Positions 1 to 7,758 of a stretch of DNA of 23,774 bases are shown piece by piece. A program made the translations under genes and the position numbers. Positions within the stretch are counted from its first letter, which is position 1; every line of letters begins with the position of its first letter. The stretch comes from a virus, in the IMG/VR virus record IMGVR_UViG_3300035034_001295, positions 1 through 23,774 of that record; one strand, given 5' to 3'. The notes beneath the pieces are model-generated. The model made no database searches and was not told where the DNA came from. It worked only from the letters and a program-made list of their open reading frames with translations.

Positions 1-96
1 CACAGTCCCGACGTGATGGATGCGGCGGCGCTGGCCTGCTATCGGGCCTATTCATCCGACTTCGAAGTCCCGAACGTGACTGGGGTGGTCGGATGA
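1..96 (+). CDS. Terminase large subunit, C-terminal end (5' truncated by window)
   Basis: An open frame enters from the window edge and ends at TGA 94-96, giving 31 residues that begin HSPDVMDAAALACY. Large terminases end their RNase H-like nuclease domain with a helix of the form D-x-x-D-A-x-A-L-A carrying the last metal-binding aspartate, and this fragment fits that pattern. The terminase cuts and pumps viral DNA into the prohead through the portal. The portal gene follows about 1 kb downstream, as usual in tailed viruses. Only the tail end of the protein is visible, so the assignment rests on a short motif and on gene order. The ATPase domain should lie upstream of the window. Confidence 0.6.
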   Translation, partial: HSPDVMDAAALACYRAYSSDFEVPNVTGVVG

Positions 97-179
97 CGGT
101 TCGATGCGACACCTGCGGCGCTGTTCGGAAGCTGGACAAAGTGGCTGGGCGCTGGCTATCTAACGCGATTATCAACTGA
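93..179 (+). CDS. Very small CxxC protein, unrecognised
   Basis: A 28-codon frame starts at an ATG that overlaps the terminase stop (ATGA), the coupling seen at other junctions of this cluster. It reads MTVRCDTCGAVRKLDKVAGR, then eight more residues. One CxxC pair (C5, C8) sits in a basic context, which resembles half of a zinc knuckle with no second pair before the stop. It could be a genuine micro-protein or the truncated start of a longer zinc-binding protein such as the HNH proteins often found beside terminase genes. I do not recognise it. Confidence 0.35.
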   Translation: MTVRCDTCGAVRKLDKVAGRWLSNAIIN

Positions 180-244
180 TTACCAGTCAGATCGGACCAG
201 AAGCCGGTGGGTAACTACGGTCGTTCACAGCGTCGACTGGGTCG

Positions 245-433
245 ATGGCAACACCGTTCCAAACGCGAACCGCTGACGTCCCGCTTCGACATTCGAATCA
301 CGATGTCGTCGAACGCCTGATCGGCCCGAAGACTGGTTGTTCGTCAATCCCGCGCTATTTCTGCCGAACCTGCGCCGCTGAAGCCTGTGACGTGGCGCTG
401 TTCATTTCTGGCGACTGTTCTTCGGCCCAGTAA
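245..433 (+). CDS. Possible small Cys-rich protein (doubtful)
   Basis: A 62-codon frame from ATG to TAA. Its second half has five cysteines spaced C-x7-C-x2-C-x4-C-x9-C, which could bind zinc. The stretch around 300-335 uses GAA, CTG, GTC and ATC codons like the rest of the virus, but the remainder shows little coding bias. No promoter box or ribosome binding site is evident upstream. It may be a real accessory protein, a remnant, or chance. Together with the CxxC micro-protein just upstream it could be what is left of one zinc-binding gene. Confidence 0.25.
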   Translation: MATPFQTRTADVPLRHSNHDVVERLIGPKTGCSSIPRYFCRTCAAEACDVALFISGDCSSAQ

Positions 434-526
434 GGCATCGACAACGTGGCGCTTATCAGCCCACAATCCCAGGGTGAGACTGCTTAGGTTTCTTGTGGGG
501 GCCACCGCGCCCCAGGCTGTCGACGC

Positions 527-550
527 CCTGCGCGTCACTGCCGCTTATAC
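527..550 (+). promoter_or_regulatory. Late-type promoter, copy A
   Basis: CCTGCGCGTCAC is followed after 6 nt by TTATAC. The TATA-like box begins 29 nt before the ATG at 574, the right distance for a leaderless archaeal transcript. It is one of six copies in the window with identical core-to-box spacing. Confidence 0.6.
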
Positions 551-573
551 GACCCACAGCCGGACTGCCAGGT

Positions 574-735
574 ATGTCGAACCAACAGACCGGCGGAACT
601 GCAGGCGGCCCTAGCGGGTTCACGATGGGCGGGCCGAACGGGGCGACAGCCGGGTCCTATCGCGACGTCCGATCTAGCATCGACCTGGAAGCCCAGCCAT
701 CCAGCATCATCAGCATCGACGGGAAGGGTGACTGA
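574..735 (+). CDS. 53-aa glycine-rich protein sharing a peptide with the distal tail protein
   Basis: The start is set by promoter copy A, whose TATA-like box lies 29 nt upstream; the frame could extend back to 493 but that would run through the promoter. Residues 7-25 are GGTAGGPSGFTMGGPNGAT, identical to residues 61-79 of the distal tail-like protein encoded at 20975. The rest is polar and acidic. The TGA overlaps the ATG of the next gene (TGATG), so the two are translationally coupled. I recognise no fold. The shared peptide hints at a structural role at the tail tip or a common partner, but this is inference. It could also be a fragment left by recombination. Confidence 0.5.
   Translation: MSNQQTGGTAGGPSGFTMGGPNGATAGSYRDVRSSIDLEAQPSSIISIDGKGD
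592..648 (+). repeat. 57-nt duplicated coding segment, copy 1
   Basis: Matches 21155-21211 at 55 of 57 positions. The two differences (597 and 612) are at third codon positions and are synonymous. Both copies are read in the same frame and encode the same 19 residues. Confidence 0.9.
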
Positions 736-1079
736 TGGCCGATAGCCTGGAAACCCGCCAGAACGTCCGGCTGACAGCAGGCGATTCGAAGACGCTGAAG
801 GTCGCTGTCACCGACGACGCTGGCGACCCCGTCGACATCAGCGGGACGACCATCAGATACGCAGTCGTCGAAGGACGTGGCGGGGCGACTGTAGCTTCGA
901 AACAATCTAGCATCACCGTCACTGACGCGGCTGGCGGCCTGTTCGAAGTCTACCTGGTCGGTGACGACACCGAAGGCCTGCTGGGCGAATACTGGCATGA
1001 AGCCGAATATGAAGACGCGACTGGCGACGTGTCGACCGTATTCACGGGGGCGTTCATCGTCCGGCCATCCAGCGCCTGA
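735..1079 (+). CDS. Ig-like beta-sandwich structural protein (BppU N-terminal-like)
   Basis: A 114-aa protein whose ATG overlaps the preceding stop. The sequence follows a pattern common in phage structural proteins: an N-terminal strand with 'AGDSKTLKVAVTDDAGDPVD', then 'ISGTTIRYAVVEG', a strand ending in 'DAAGGLFEVYLVGDDTEGLL', 'GEYWHEAEYEDATGDV' and a last strand 'TVFTGAFIVRP'. This resembles the beta-sandwich at the N-terminus of baseplate upper proteins and of many small tail or fibre attachment proteins. Its place between terminase and portal is unusual for a tail protein, so it may instead decorate the head or neck. The gene ends 51 nt before the portal start and has no visible terminator. 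Confidence 0.55.
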   Translation: MADSLETRQNVRLTAGDSKTLKVAVTDDAGDPVDISGTTIRYAVVEGRGGATVASKQSSITVTDAAGGLFEVYLVGDDTEGLLGEYWHEAEYEDATGDVSTVFTGAFIVRPSSA

Positions 1080-1084
1080 CCGAC

Positions 1085-1108
1085 CCAGCGCGTCACGGTC
1101 CCTTAAGC
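1085..1108 (+). promoter_or_regulatory. Late-type promoter, copy B (portal operon)
   Basis: CCAGCGCGTCAC, 6 nt, then TTAAGC. The box begins 28 nt before the portal ATG at 1131. It would drive the 7.7-kb unit from the portal to the MuF protein. Confidence 0.6.
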
Positions 1109-1130
1109 AAAGGCCTGACTACCGACTGGC

Positions 1131-3695
1131 ATGGAACCCGCCGAATCTTCTGAAGTCGCCGCCGCTGGCGACGATGTCGCGGGGACGGTCACACTGCAGG
1201 ACGGGTCCGAACTGCCTGTCTCACTGGATGCCAGCCTGGTCGATGCCGCCCAGGACGCTGGCGTCGACGTCGACCGTCTTCGATCTGCGGCAGTCCCGGA
1301 TGGCGCGATGGTCGATCTGACAGCCGCCACTGATGGCGATACGTCTGCGACCATCCCAGTCCAGGACCATCGCCAGACTGACCTGACGAATCGACTGCGA
1401 CAAGATCGCGACTTTCAGTTCATCCAGGACGACCAGATCAGGCGGCTAATCAGGAATAGCGTCAACTACACCGAACGGGTGGGCCGCTTTCTGCTGGCCC
1501 GTGATGACCTTATCCCGACCGTAAAGGAACGGCTGAAGTCGCTGATCGTCGGTCACGAAGGGCTGGAAGTCGAACCCGCAGACCCCGACAGCGACACCGA
1601 TCAGCGCCTGGGCGATCTGCTGGCTGATCGCTACGAAACCGACATCAAACCTGACGAAATCATCGACGTCATCCTGCGCGAAAACCTGATGAACGCCAGG
1701 GCTGTTCTGCGGTCGACCGATCTGAAGGAACTGGACCTGGCGACGCTGGACTACCTGCGCGACGGGCTGACTGGCGAAGAAATCTATGTCCAGGACCAGA
1801 CGACCGTCTACAGCTTCGATGTCGACGATGGCCAGGATGACGACGCCTATCCAGGCATCGACCTGGAAACAGAGACTGTCGACGCCCAGCCGCTGATCAT
1901 CGGGGAACACGTCTTCGACATCAGTCTGTATGACACCCCGCCACTGGAAGCCGTGGCCGATACGGCAGTCAACAAGATGGTTCTTCAGCGGCTGAAGGCC
2001 CGGAAGGCCGAAATCACGTCGTTCGGCGCGGTATATGCGAAGGTCGAACCGCCCAGCTACCTGCCTGAAGATCAGTACTTCGACCGGGTCGCTGACGACG
2101 ACTGGGATGGCGAAGGCCAGCCGCCGACGAAGCTAGAACGGGCCATGAAATCGAACATCCAGTCGGCCTTCGACACGCTGAAAGACTTCCAGTCGGGGAC
2201 TGTGATGTCGGTCCCAGACTTCTGGTCGCTGGAACAGTTGGATATTCCCGAATCTGACGACCCTATCGACGACCAGATCAGGGGCTACAATCGCGATATT
2301 TCCCGTCGACTGCTGGTCCCGCTGGACCTGATCGAACTGGAAAGCGGGTCGGAACTGTCCCGCGAAACCATGTTCCAGACGCTGATGACGACCATCGCTG
2401 GCTGGCGGGGTGAAATCAAACGCATATTCGACCAGTACGCTGAAGCTGTGGCCGACATCGAAGGCATCAACGGGTCGATAAACCACACCTTCCCGCCACT
2501 GCGCGACACCGATGCCGAACAGGTGGTCAGCGCCCTGCAGTATGCGGGCATCGCAGGCCTGTCTGAAAAGGAAGTCCGCCAGATGATGAACACCGTCCAG
2601 GGTGTCGACCTGGAAACCGATCTGGACCAACTGGAAGACGGCCAGATGCCTGCTGATGGCGGGCCGGATGACCCTGGCCAGCGAACCCAGCAGATGACCC
2701 AGTTCATGGACGAACAGCGCCGCGGGCCTGCCGATCAACAGCCGGACCAACAGCCTGCCCAGCAGGGCGGCCAGCAGGCCGGTCAGCAGACGCCCGCCAC
2801 TGCCGCCGACGCTGGGGTCTTCGAAGCCACGGTCTACCGCGTGGCGGCCCCTGACGAAGATGCTGATCAGTACGATGATCGCGTCCTGGGCATCGCCATC
2901 GACTTCCCGAACAGCGGGGTGTATGTCGACTGGCGAAACGAAGTCTTCCCGAACGAACTGGACGGGTCCCACGTCTCAATTTACAGCAGTATCAGCGATC
3001 TGGAACAGGCGACTGGGAACGTGACCGAAGCCATCGAAACCATCGGGGTCGAAGCCGCCGAAGCCATGATCGACGAAGACGCCGACACGCTGTTCGATCA
3101 GGGCGGCCAGCAGGTCCGCGAAGCCGAATCTGACGAACAGGCCCGCGATCTGCTGGCTGAAACGCTGGAAGCGCGGACGTCAGTCGATGATGTCGACCTT
3201 CAAAATCTCAATAAACAAAATGCGGCAACGATGGCCGAAGGCTTCGAACCCTTCCTGGACGCGGATGGCGATGACGACCCGTTGGGTGATGTCGAACAGG
3301 TGCGTGATTACGACATCAACGGCACAGCGAACGCCGCATATGAGGTTGGTCAGAACGCGCTGACGTTCCGTAATTCATCTATGACGGGCCATGATGACTA
3401 TGAAGGCTATTTGGCCCGTAATACTGGACAGGGGACGGTCGCCCACGAAATCGGTCACGCCCACGCATACGGAAAACTGGGCGACGACTACTTCTTTCAT
3501 GTTTTTTGGCCAGATGTTTCCCAGGAAGACATGGATTTGATCGAATCTGAAGTGAGTGAATATGCAATACAAAACGCCGAAGAAATGATAGCTGAAACCT
3601 ATTCAGTATTGGCTGACGGACAGGAAGTCGACAACAGGGTGATGGAAATATACAAGGAAATGCGTGGTCCGATGCCGCCAGGGGTGGGTGAATAA
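1131..3695 (+). CDS. Portal protein with C-terminal metallopeptidase-like (HExxH) domain
   Basis: 854 aa, much longer than a usual portal (400-550 aa). Residues about 90-500 look like a portal: an early helical segment with DRDFQFIQDDQIRRL, then a late region with YNRDISRRLLVPLDLIELESG and a helix IKRIFDQYAEAV. The portal forms the dodecameric DNA gate at one capsid vertex. Residues about 505-560 are a Gln/Pro-rich linker. The remaining about 290 residues end in a second domain with HEIGHAHAYG (H772, E773, H776) and, some 45 residues later, AEEMIAETY, where E817, E818 or E822 could be the third zinc ligand as in gluzincin-type peptidases. The last about 500 nt are visibly less GC-rich than the rest, suggesting that the domain was added later. 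The start fits promoter copy B. The TAA overlaps the next ATG (TAATG). A prohead or host-directed protease role is inferred. Confidence 0.75.
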   Translation: MEPAESSEVAAAGDDVAGTVTLQDGSELPVSLDASLVDAAQDAGVDVDRLRSAAVPDGAMVDLTAATDGDTSATIPVQDHRQTDLTNRLRQDRDFQFIQDDQIRRLIRNSVNYTERVGRFLLARDDLIPTVKERLKSLIVGHEGLEVEPADPDSDTDQRLGDLLADRYETDIKPDEIIDVILRENLMNARAVLRSTDLKELDLATLDYLRDGLTGEEIYVQDQTTVYSFDVDDGQDDDAYPGIDLETETVDAQPLIIGEHVFDISLYDTPPLEAVADTAVNKMVLQRLKARKAEITSFGAVYAKVEPPSYLPEDQYFDRVADDDWDGEGQPPTKLERAMKSNIQSAFDTLKDFQSGTVMSVPDFWSLEQLDIPESDDPIDDQIRGYNRDISRRLLVPLDLIELESGSELSRETMFQTLMTTIAGWRGEIKRIFDQYAEAVADIEGINGSINHTFPPLRDTDAEQVVSALQYAGIAGLSEKEVRQMMNTVQGVDLETDLDQLEDGQMPADGGPDDPGQRTQQMTQFMDEQRRGPADQQPDQQPAQQGGQQAGQQTPATAADAGVFEATVYRVAAPDEDADQYDDRVLGIAIDFPNSGVYVDWRNEVFPNELDGSHVSIYSSISDLEQATGNVTEAIETIGVEAAEAMIDEDADTLFDQGGQQVREAESDEQARDLLAETLEARTSVDDVDLQNLNKQNAATMAEGFEPFLDADGDDDPLGDVEQVRDYDINGTANAAYEVGQNALTFRNSSMTGHDDYEGYLARNTGQGTVAHEIGHAHAYGKLGDDYFFHVFWPDVSQEDMDLIESEVSEYAIQNAEEMIAETYSVLADGQEVDNRVMEIYKEMRGPMPPGVGE

Positions 3696-6600
3696 TGCCG
3701 CCACTGCGCCAGTCAGACCTGCCTGAAGGTCTGGCAGATGAAAACTTGACGTTCATCAGTAGTGTCATCGAAAAGCATCCAGAAGCCGCTGAACGTGCTG
3801 GCTACACGCTGGACAGTCGGCCCGAAGCCAGCGTCGACCCAGTGGCCGCATCAGGGTCGGTCGAAGCCCGTCGATCAGGCGGGTTAAGCGACGAATCGCT
3901 GGCCATCCTGCGAAACGTCCCGTTCTTCCCGGACTTCAGCGACGACGGCCAGGTCGATCTGGAACGAACCAACCTTCGAAACTGGCTGGCCTGGGTGCTG
4001 GCCGGTCGACCGTCGATGGAAGCCTTCGACCCGATTCTACACCCACGGGGTCCTGACGGCAGCTTCGTCGAACGACCCTGGGACATCCCTGACAGCGTCT
4101 GGGACGTCGTGAACAACCTGGACGGGGGCAACACACTGGACGCGCTGGTCGACGCAGATGAGCTGACCGACAGCCAACTGAACACGCTACTGCAGGACCC
4201 GAATCTACATATCGACGACGTCCCAGACGACATCGACGACGTCGACGAACTGCGTAAACGAATCGACCAGGGCGACACGCCGCTACTGGACGATGTCGAC
4301 GACGTTCCAGATGGCGGTGATGGGGGTGGCAGTGATGGCGATGGCGATCTGACGCTAGATGACATCTTCCCAGGCGATGATCGCTTCGTCGACACTGAGG
4401 AAGCCATCGACGGCATCGAAAGCGGGGACTTCGTGAAAATTCAGCGAAAACCGCAGTCCCAGAACGACCCAGAAGTCGCAGTCGTCGACCGTAATGATGC
4501 GGGTGTGGTCTATGTCGAAACTAAAGATGACGAACGGCTGACGCTGGGGACTAATGGAACGGGGCCTGCGCGCATCCAGGGCGTCTTCGTCGATGATGGC
4601 GAAGGCGACGGCGCTGGCCGGAACCAACCGGCTGACTTCCCAGACCTGGACGACGTCCGGGGAACGACAGACCCGCGCTTTGAGGTGGTCGGGCGGAACG
4701 ACCCAGAGACTGGCGACATCGTTCGCTGGACGACTGGGCCGACCGAATCGGGCATCGGGGAAGTCGTCGACACGCGGTTCAACGGGGCCGAACACACTAT
4801 CCGAACGCCTGATGGCGAAGAAATCGAACTGGGCATCAACGAAGACGCTGACGTCACGGGGGCCATCCAGACCGACAGCCCACTGTATAGCGTCACGCCA
4901 GACGACCCAGGCGATGGGCGCTGGGAAACAGGCGTCTTTTCGGCATCTGAAGGCGACACTGTCCGATTCAACAGTGACGACGGCCCGAAGATCGGTCGGA
5001 TTCAAAGCGAAAGTATGGGCCAGGCCACTGTCGTCGAACCGGACGGCAATCTGGCCGAAATTGAGTCGGACGATCTGACTGGGAAGTTCCAGCTATCAAC
5101 GCCTATCGACCCTGAAGACTTCGTCACTCTAGACGACCGCGACACGGTCGACCTGACTGATCGGGCTGGCCAGCGTGGCGTCGACTTCGCAGCAGACGTT
5201 CGCGAAGACATCGACACCGGGACCTACCTGTCAGAAGACCCCATCCCTGAAGCGATGGTCGAAGACGAAAAAGTCCCAGTCGGGTCGGTCATCAGCCATC
5301 GCGAAACATATGGTGACTTCCCGGCAGTCGTGACTGGCTACGGCGAAAACTTCCGTGGCGAAAAGACGCTGGAACTGCGGAAGGGTTCAGGAACTACCAT
5401 ATCCGAATCCAGTTCCCGCATCAACGGCCAGGGCTGGCGGCCATACAAGCCACGGGCCGAACCAACAGTCAGCATCGACGCCGACTGGGGCGACGACATC
5501 CCACGGGCTGAAAAGCGACAGGCGGTGAAAGAGGCGCTGGACGACATCCTACCGAAATCGCCAGATCATAATCGGAACCTGCCAGGCGACACGCTATCGA
5601 ACCTGGACATCGACGACGAAACCTTCGATAAGGTGAAAGACCAGGTCGCCGCCGAACTGTCGAAGGCCCGCAGTCGCGATCATGCCGAAAAAGTCATCGG
5701 CGGTCTGATGGCAGTGGGTGATTCGAAAAGTCGGGCATCCGCATCACCTGACGTCGACGAAATCGACGGGTCCCGGTCCCGGTTCCAGGTCAGCAAAGAC
5801 GATACTGAAAGCACTATCGTCCATGAACTGGGCCACAGTGTCGGGATGATCTACGGCCAGAAGGGCGGGTCGAACGACATGGATGGCGAAACCCACCCGA
5901 TGCCGGACTTCGCCTGGCAGTCGCCAAAATATGACGTCCCACAGCGATACGGCATGAAGACCCCGCCTAACAGCTCAGACTATGACGAATCAAAACCCCT
6001 GAGCGAACAGGCATCGTTCGGCCTGGACCGCTGGCAGGACGAAGTCGACGCCCAGGTCGGAACTGGGCTGGATGGCCGCAACTTCAGCAACGTCGATACG
6101 CTGGAAGACATCCCTGCCCAGGAAGGCGCGATGATCCAACTGGAAAGCGCGCCATCCTACGGCGACCCGAAGGTCTGGCGCATCGCATCGGTCGAAGAAC
6201 AGGAAGATACAATGGGCGAAACCAGATCGCGTGTCATCTTAGAATCGCGTGATGGGACACAGCACGAAGCTGTCCTACAGAGTAGCTTCGGGGAAGCCCG
6301 TGTCGACTGGGGCGATGACGCGCCGTATCTGGGGGCTGGCGACACTATCAGCAGGAAGCGGAACGGGACGCCAGACAACTGGCGCGAAGACCCACCAAAT
6401 GCCGATGACTGGCTAGGAACCCAGAGCATCGACGACACTGACGAAGCGATGCTGAACCTGGGCGAAATGGTGAACAAATCCTGGTATCGACAGGCCGCCG
6501 CCAGCCGGGAACTGGGGCCTGAAGATGCGAAAAAATACAGCATCAAAAGCGGCTACAGTACCAAACAGGCGCATGAAACGATGTCACGCATCCATGAAGT

Positions 6601-6850
6601 CATGCGAAGCGACGGCATGAACAGCCTGGGGCGGGCAAAAGCCGCCCGGACGCTGATAAAATACCATCCTGACCTGATCGAAGCCTACAGGCAAGTGTAT
6701 GATATGCCGGTCGGTATGAAACAGGCAATGAACGCGGTCGCAGAACGCGAAGGTATCGACTACAGATTCGACGTCATCGACCCCGATATGCCGGGCGATA
6801 TGGACAGTCGACTGATGGACGATATACGGGACCTATACGGTGAAAACTAA
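3695..6850 (+). CDS. 1051-aa head-associated protein with SH3-like barrels and a second HExxH motif
   Basis: Coupled to the portal by a 1-nt overlap. Residues about 110-130 carry HPRGPDGSF followed by RPWDIP, a short motif frequent in phage minor head proteins. An Asp-rich segment follows, then barrel-like units beginning 'GDFVKIQ' (about 241), 'GDIVRWTTG' (about 340), 'GDTVRFNS' (about 418), 'PVGSVISH' (about 526) and 'EGAMIQLES' (about 809). The second resembles HVA-TUDOR/KOW-like small barrels (GD-x-V-R-W, then G-x-V, then a D-x-P-Y-x-V ending). HELGHSVG (H710, E711, H714) lies between barrels and suggests a zincin. The metzincin third-ligand position is occupied by Tyr, so the third ligand is unclear. 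The last about 140 residues are helical and less acidic. It probably enters the head with the portal and MuF proteins, perhaps as an injected or maturation protein. The function is not established. Confidence 0.6.
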   Translation: MPPLRQSDLPEGLADENLTFISSVIEKHPEAAERAGYTLDSRPEASVDPVAASGSVEARRSGGLSDESLAILRNVPFFPDFSDDGQVDLERTNLRNWLAWVLAGRPSMEAFDPILHPRGPDGSFVERPWDIPDSVWDVVNNLDGGNTLDALVDADELTDSQLNTLLQDPNLHIDDVPDDIDDVDELRKRIDQGDTPLLDDVDDVPDGGDGGGSDGDGDLTLDDIFPGDDRFVDTEEAIDGIESGDFVKIQRKPQSQNDPEVAVVDRNDAGVVYVETKDDERLTLGTNGTGPARIQGVFVDDGEGDGAGRNQPADFPDLDDVRGTTDPRFEVVGRNDPETGDIVRWTTGPTESGIGEVVDTRFNGAEHTIRTPDGEEIELGINEDADVTGAIQTDSPLYSVTPDDPGDGRWETGVFSASEGDTVRFNSDDGPKIGRIQSESMGQATVVEPDGNLAEIESDDLTGKFQLSTPIDPEDFVTLDDRDTVDLTDRAGQRGVDFAADVREDIDTGTYLSEDPIPEAMVEDEKVPVGSVISHRETYGDFPAVVTGYGENFRGEKTLELRKGSGTTISESSSRINGQGWRPYKPRAEPTVSIDADWGDDIPRAEKRQAVKEALDDILPKSPDHNRNLPGDTLSNLDIDDETFDKVKDQVAAELSKARSRDHAEKVIGGLMAVGDSKSRASASPDVDEIDGSRSRFQVSKDDTESTIVHELGHSVGMIYGQKGGSNDMDGETHPMPDFAWQSPKYDVPQRYGMKTPPNSSDYDESKPLSEQASFGLDRWQDEVDAQVGTGLDGRNFSNVDTLEDIPAQEGAMIQLESAPSYGDPKVWRIASVEEQEDTMGETRSRVILESRDGTQHEAVLQSSFGEARVDWGDDAPYLGAGDTISRKRNGTPDNWREDPPNADDWLGTQSIDDTDEAMLNLGEMVNKSWYRQAAASRELGPEDAKKYSIKSGYSTKQAHETMSRIHEVMRSDGMNSLGRAKAARTLIKYHPDLIEAYRQVYDMPVGMKQAMNAVAEREGIDYRFDVIDPDMPGDMDSRLMDDIRDLYGEN

Positions 6851-7758
6851 TGTACGACATCCATCGCAGATCAGACGGTTCGAAGGTCGCATCATTCACG
6901 ACAGACCCCTACAGTAAAACGATCATCGCTGATGCTGGCCCAGGCGTTCGACAGGTCCTGAAAGACGTCGAAGACCTACAGCAGATGAACCGGACAGTCT
7001 TCGAAGGGACAGCGGCCTATCCTGGCCCAGAGACTGACGAATCATTCGACCCGACGTCGATGGAAGGCTACCAGGACCCGTCCGCCGACTATATCCTGTC
7101 GACGATTCACGACGTGTTACGGGATGGGTATATCATCAACGAAGTCGACGAAGTCCAGGCCCAGGCCGAACGCCTGGAAGCCGCGTTCAGCGAAGGCCAG
7201 GAAGTCGACACGCCGGACGGCGATGGCGTCATCGTCGAAATCCGAACGGAAGACTTCGACGGTCCAGATGGCGACGTCGAAGCGTCTGATGACGACCCAG
7301 CCTATGTCGTCGGGGTCGAATCGGGGGCGAAAGTCTACCGCGATAGCGACCTGTCTGATGGGTCGATCAGCGTCGACGGCGTCGACGACGCGACGGGCGA
7401 TCTGGCCGTCGAAGCCGCCCGCGCTGGACACGGGCCGTCAGTCGCGGCGCTGAAAGAGCGATACACCCAGGGTCAGATCGACGAAGACCGCTTCGACCGG
7501 CTGGTCGGGGCGGCCCTAAAAGCCCAGTTGGACGACACCGCCGAAGCCGCAGGCGACGATGGCCGCCAGTTCGACTACCCAGACAGTTGGGATGAAAGCC
7601 CGACACCGAACCGGATTATCCTGCTGAAAGCCTGGGCTGGACTGGGTGGGCGGTTCACGACGTGTCGACGGAAGATGAAAGGCGACGTGGCCAGCCCAGC
7701 CCGCTTCTGCGCGTCGATGAAAGATCGCGTCCTGCTGTGGGAAGGCTGGCGGCAGTGA
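6850..7758 (+). CDS. Putative head morphogenesis protein with SH3-like barrel and Cys/Arg C-terminal motif
   Basis: 302 aa, overlapping the previous stop by 1 nt. The N-terminal part is mixed and acidic. Residues about 115-175 form one small barrel-like unit (EGQEVDTPDGDGVIVEI, then DDPAYVVGVESGAKVY) similar to those in the protein upstream. The C-terminus changes character: PNRIILLKAWAGLGGRFTTC, then RRKMKG, then FCASMKDRVL and EGWR, with two Cys, several basic residues and conserved-looking aromatics. A similar ending (C, R-K-M, F-C-A, K-D-R, W-R) is one I associate from memory with proteins encoded beside MuF in haloarchaeal viruses. Position in the portal to MuF operon points to a head or injected protein. 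The exact role is unknown. Confidence 0.5.
   Translation: MYDIHRRSDGSKVASFTTDPYSKTIIADAGPGVRQVLKDVEDLQQMNRTVFEGTAAYPGPETDESFDPTSMEGYQDPSADYILSTIHDVLRDGYIINEVDEVQAQAERLEAAFSEGQEVDTPDGDGVIVEIRTEDFDGPDGDVEASDDDPAYVVGVESGAKVYRDSDLSDGSISVDGVDDATGDLAVEAARAGHGPSVAALKERYTQGQIDEDRFDRLVGAALKAQLDDTAEAAGDDGRQFDYPDSWDESPTPNRIILLKAWAGLGGRFTTCRRKMKGDVASPARFCASMKDRVLLWEGWRQ

Larger units (their letters stand above)
180..573. other. Gene-poor stretch between terminase and the first late promoter
   Basis: About 390 nt without a convincing long gene. All three forward frames are broken by stops and third-position GC bias is weaker than in the neighbouring genes. It holds one doubtful Cys-rich frame (245-433) and, near its right end, the first copy of the repeated late promoter. 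It may be a decayed gene. Confidence 0.5.

Noticed and set aside
97-108. GGTTCGATGC resembling a tRNA T-loop
   Set aside because: No acceptor stem or anticodon arm can be drawn around it, and it lies in the small frame following the terminase.
2133-2972. Long reverse-strand open frame (279 codons) opposite the portal gene
   Set aside because: It is a shadow of the GC-rich, Asp-rich portal coding strand. The forward protein has clear portal motifs and the reverse translation has no recognisable pattern.
7662-7754. Upstream ATG (7662) as the start of the MuF protein
   Set aside because: It would overlap the previous gene by 97 nt with a basic, low-complexity extension. The GTG at 7755 makes a GTGA junction like the others in the cluster.
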